Positions 62,942-64,000 of a stretch of DNA of 64,000 bases are shown piece after piece (within the stretch, counting starts at the first letter, position 1; each line of letters starts with the position of its first letter). The DNA is taken from positions 1,800,639 through 1,864,638 of the forward strand of contig NZ_CH672414.1 of assembly GCF_000152785.1 (NCBI RefSeq), written 5' to 3'. The notes under the pieces were generated by a model. That model searched no databases. It was given only the letters and a program-made list of their open reading frames with translations, and was not told the origin of the DNA. The DNA comes from Yoonia vestfoldensis SKA53. Its GTDB lineage: Bacteria > Pseudomonadota > Alphaproteobacteria > Rhodobacterales > Rhodobacteraceae. Both the position numbers and the translations under genes were made by a program.

Positions 62942-64000
62942 CCATCCATCTTCAGCGCCGAAATAAACGCCTCCTGCGGGATGTCCACCTTCCCGAACTG
63001 CCGCATCTTCTTTTTGCCGGCCTTCTGCTTGTCCAGCAACTTGCGCTTGCGCGTGGCGTCACCGCCATAGCATTTCGCGGTCACGTCCTTGCGCAGGGCG
63101 GACAGCGTTTCGCGGGCGATGACCTTGCCGCCGATGGCCGCCTGGATCGGGATCTTGAACATGTGGCGGGGGATCAGGTCTTTGAGCTTTTCCACCATCG
63201 CGCGGCCGCGCATTTCGGCCCGGTCGCGGTGGACCATCATCGACAGCGCGTCGACGGGTTCGTCGTTGACCAGCACGGACATCTTGACCAGATAATCCTC
63301 TTGGTAGCCCGTCAGGACATAATCAAAAGACGCATAGCCCTTGGTCACGGATTTCAGGCGGTCGTAGAAATCGAACACCACCTCGTTCAGCGGCAGGTCA
63401 TAGACCACCATCGCGCGGCTGCCCGCATAGGTCAGGTCAAGCTGCACGCCGCGGCGGTCCTGACACAGTTTCAGCACGTCACCAAGATATTCGTCCGGCA
63501 CAAGGATCGTCGCCTTGATGCGCGGTTCTTCCAGATGGTCGATCAGCGTCAGGTCGGGCATGTCGGCGGGGTTGTGCAATTCGCGCATCTCGCCGTCGCG
63601 CATGTGCAGGTGATAGACCACCGAAGGGGCGGTCGTGATCAGGTCGATGTCATATTCGCGTTCGATCCGGTCGCGGATCACCTCCAGATGCAGCAGGCCG
63701 AGGAACCCGCAGCGAAAGCCGAAGCCGAGCGCGGCGGATGTTTCCATCTCAAAGCTGAAGCTTGCATCATTCAGCGCCAGTTTCTCGATCGCGTCACGCA
63801 GGTCTTCGAATAGCGACGAATCGACGGGGAAAAGGCCGCAAAACACCACGGGTTGCGCGGGTTTAAAACCGGGCAGCGCCTGATCGGTACCCTTTTTCTC
63901 GGATGTGATCGTGTCGCCGACGCGGGTGTCGCGCACCTGTTTGATGGACGCCGTGATGAACCCGATTTCACCGGGGCCAAGGATTTCGACATCCTGCATC
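62938..64000 (-). CDS. lepA: Elongation factor 4 (LepA), C-terminal part (5' end outside window)
   Basis: The last ~354 residues of the translation factor LepA/EF4. Visible landmarks are the EF-G domain III/V-like parts ([35 protein letters not shown]) and the unique C-terminal domain with [37 protein letters not shown] (key text; together diagnostic). The GTPase domain lies beyond the window edge. LepA rescues or back-translocates stalled ribosomes. The stop overlaps that of the convergent HEPN-like gene. Confidence 0.95.
   Translation of the reverse strand, partial: MQDVEILGPGEIGFITASIKQVRDTRVGDTITSEKKGTDQALPGFKPAQPVVFCGLFPVDSSLFEDLRDAIEKLALNDASFSFEMETSAALGFGFRCGFLGLLHLEVIRDRIEREYDIDLITTAPSVVYHLHMRDGEMRELHNPADMPDLTLIDHLEEPRIKATILVPDEYLGDVLKLCQDRRGVQLDLTYAGSRAMVVYDLPLNEVVFDFYDRLKSVTKGYASFDYVLTGYQEDYLVKMSVLVNDEPVDALSMMVHRDRAEMRGRAMVEKLKDLIPRHMFKIPIQAAIGGKVIARETLSALRKDVTAKCYGGDATRKRKLLDKQKAGKKKMRQFGKVDIPQEAFISALKMDG

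Noticed and set aside
1-64000. CRISPR arrays, insertion sequences, prophage or integrase genes
   Set aside because: No regularly spaced repeats, transposase or integrase motifs were seen on either strand.

Overview
The window comes from a high-GC alphaproteobacterium of the Rhodobacterales (Roseobacter group; a Loktanella/Yoonia-like genome would fit). The evidence is the gene content: TAXI-type TRAP transport, ectoine hydrolase, a class III transaminase very like roseobacter enzymes, and a compact che operon. Short intergenic hairpins and a 35-bp dispersed element also look typical of this order. Most of it is ordinary chromosome with tightly packed, often ATGA-overlapping operons. There are no insertion sequences, phage genes, CRISPR arrays or rRNAs, and one tRNA (Gly-UCC).

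Layout. 1-2.4 kb: the end of a 4Fe-4S protein, a tungstate/molybdate-type ABC pair (permease and ATPase, no binding protein beside it) and a YaeQ protein. 2.7-6.2 kb: TAXI TRAP transporter with a DUF1850 protein. 6.3-10 kb: ectoine breakdown enzymes DoeA and DoeB, with a divergent amine transaminase. 10-16.8 kb: a large Orn/Lys/Arg decarboxylase, a copper-export operon copA-cueR with a readable CueR promoter, then a DsbA-like protein and an L,D-transpeptidase. 17-23.5 kb: a nine- or ten-gene chemotaxis operon in which cheA is split by an in-frame amber codon and CheB has a degenerate receiver. 23.5-33 kb: acyl-CoA synthetase, ABC exporter, tRNA-Gly, 5'-nucleotidase, DUF952-pyrD, MATE pump and two hotdog thioesterases. 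33-43 kb: a fatty-acid oxidation block (two MerR regulators, acyl-CoA dehydrogenase, GST, thiolase, FadB-type multifunctional enzyme) followed by a drug/metabolite transporter and an acyl-CoA ligase. 43-49.7 kb: a degenerate M48-like membrane protein, then the nucleoside salvage operon cdd-deoA-deoB-add-upp and a VOC-cupin protein. 49.7-56.3 kb: malic enzyme, a glycosyltransferase-like protein, propionyl-CoA synthetase and an FAD oxidoreductase. 56.3-64 kb: nadK, glyA, a hydrolase, several tiny membrane or lipoprotein genes and the 3' part of lepA.

Two AT-rich patches interrupt the last block. One is a solitary DUF2806-type gene (56470-57432). The other is a two-gene unit (61675-62941) of a winged-helix-like protein and a HEPN/DUF4145-like protein, ending against lepA. 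The two-gene unit is the best candidate here for an undescribed (possibly defence or toxin-antitoxin) system. Other points worth attention are the cheA amber codon, a palindromic repeat that lies inside a coding sequence with a sister copy supplying the stop codon of the same gene, an inverted-repeat-flanked element at 35948-36148, and perfect palindromic operators before maeB and before the second merR.
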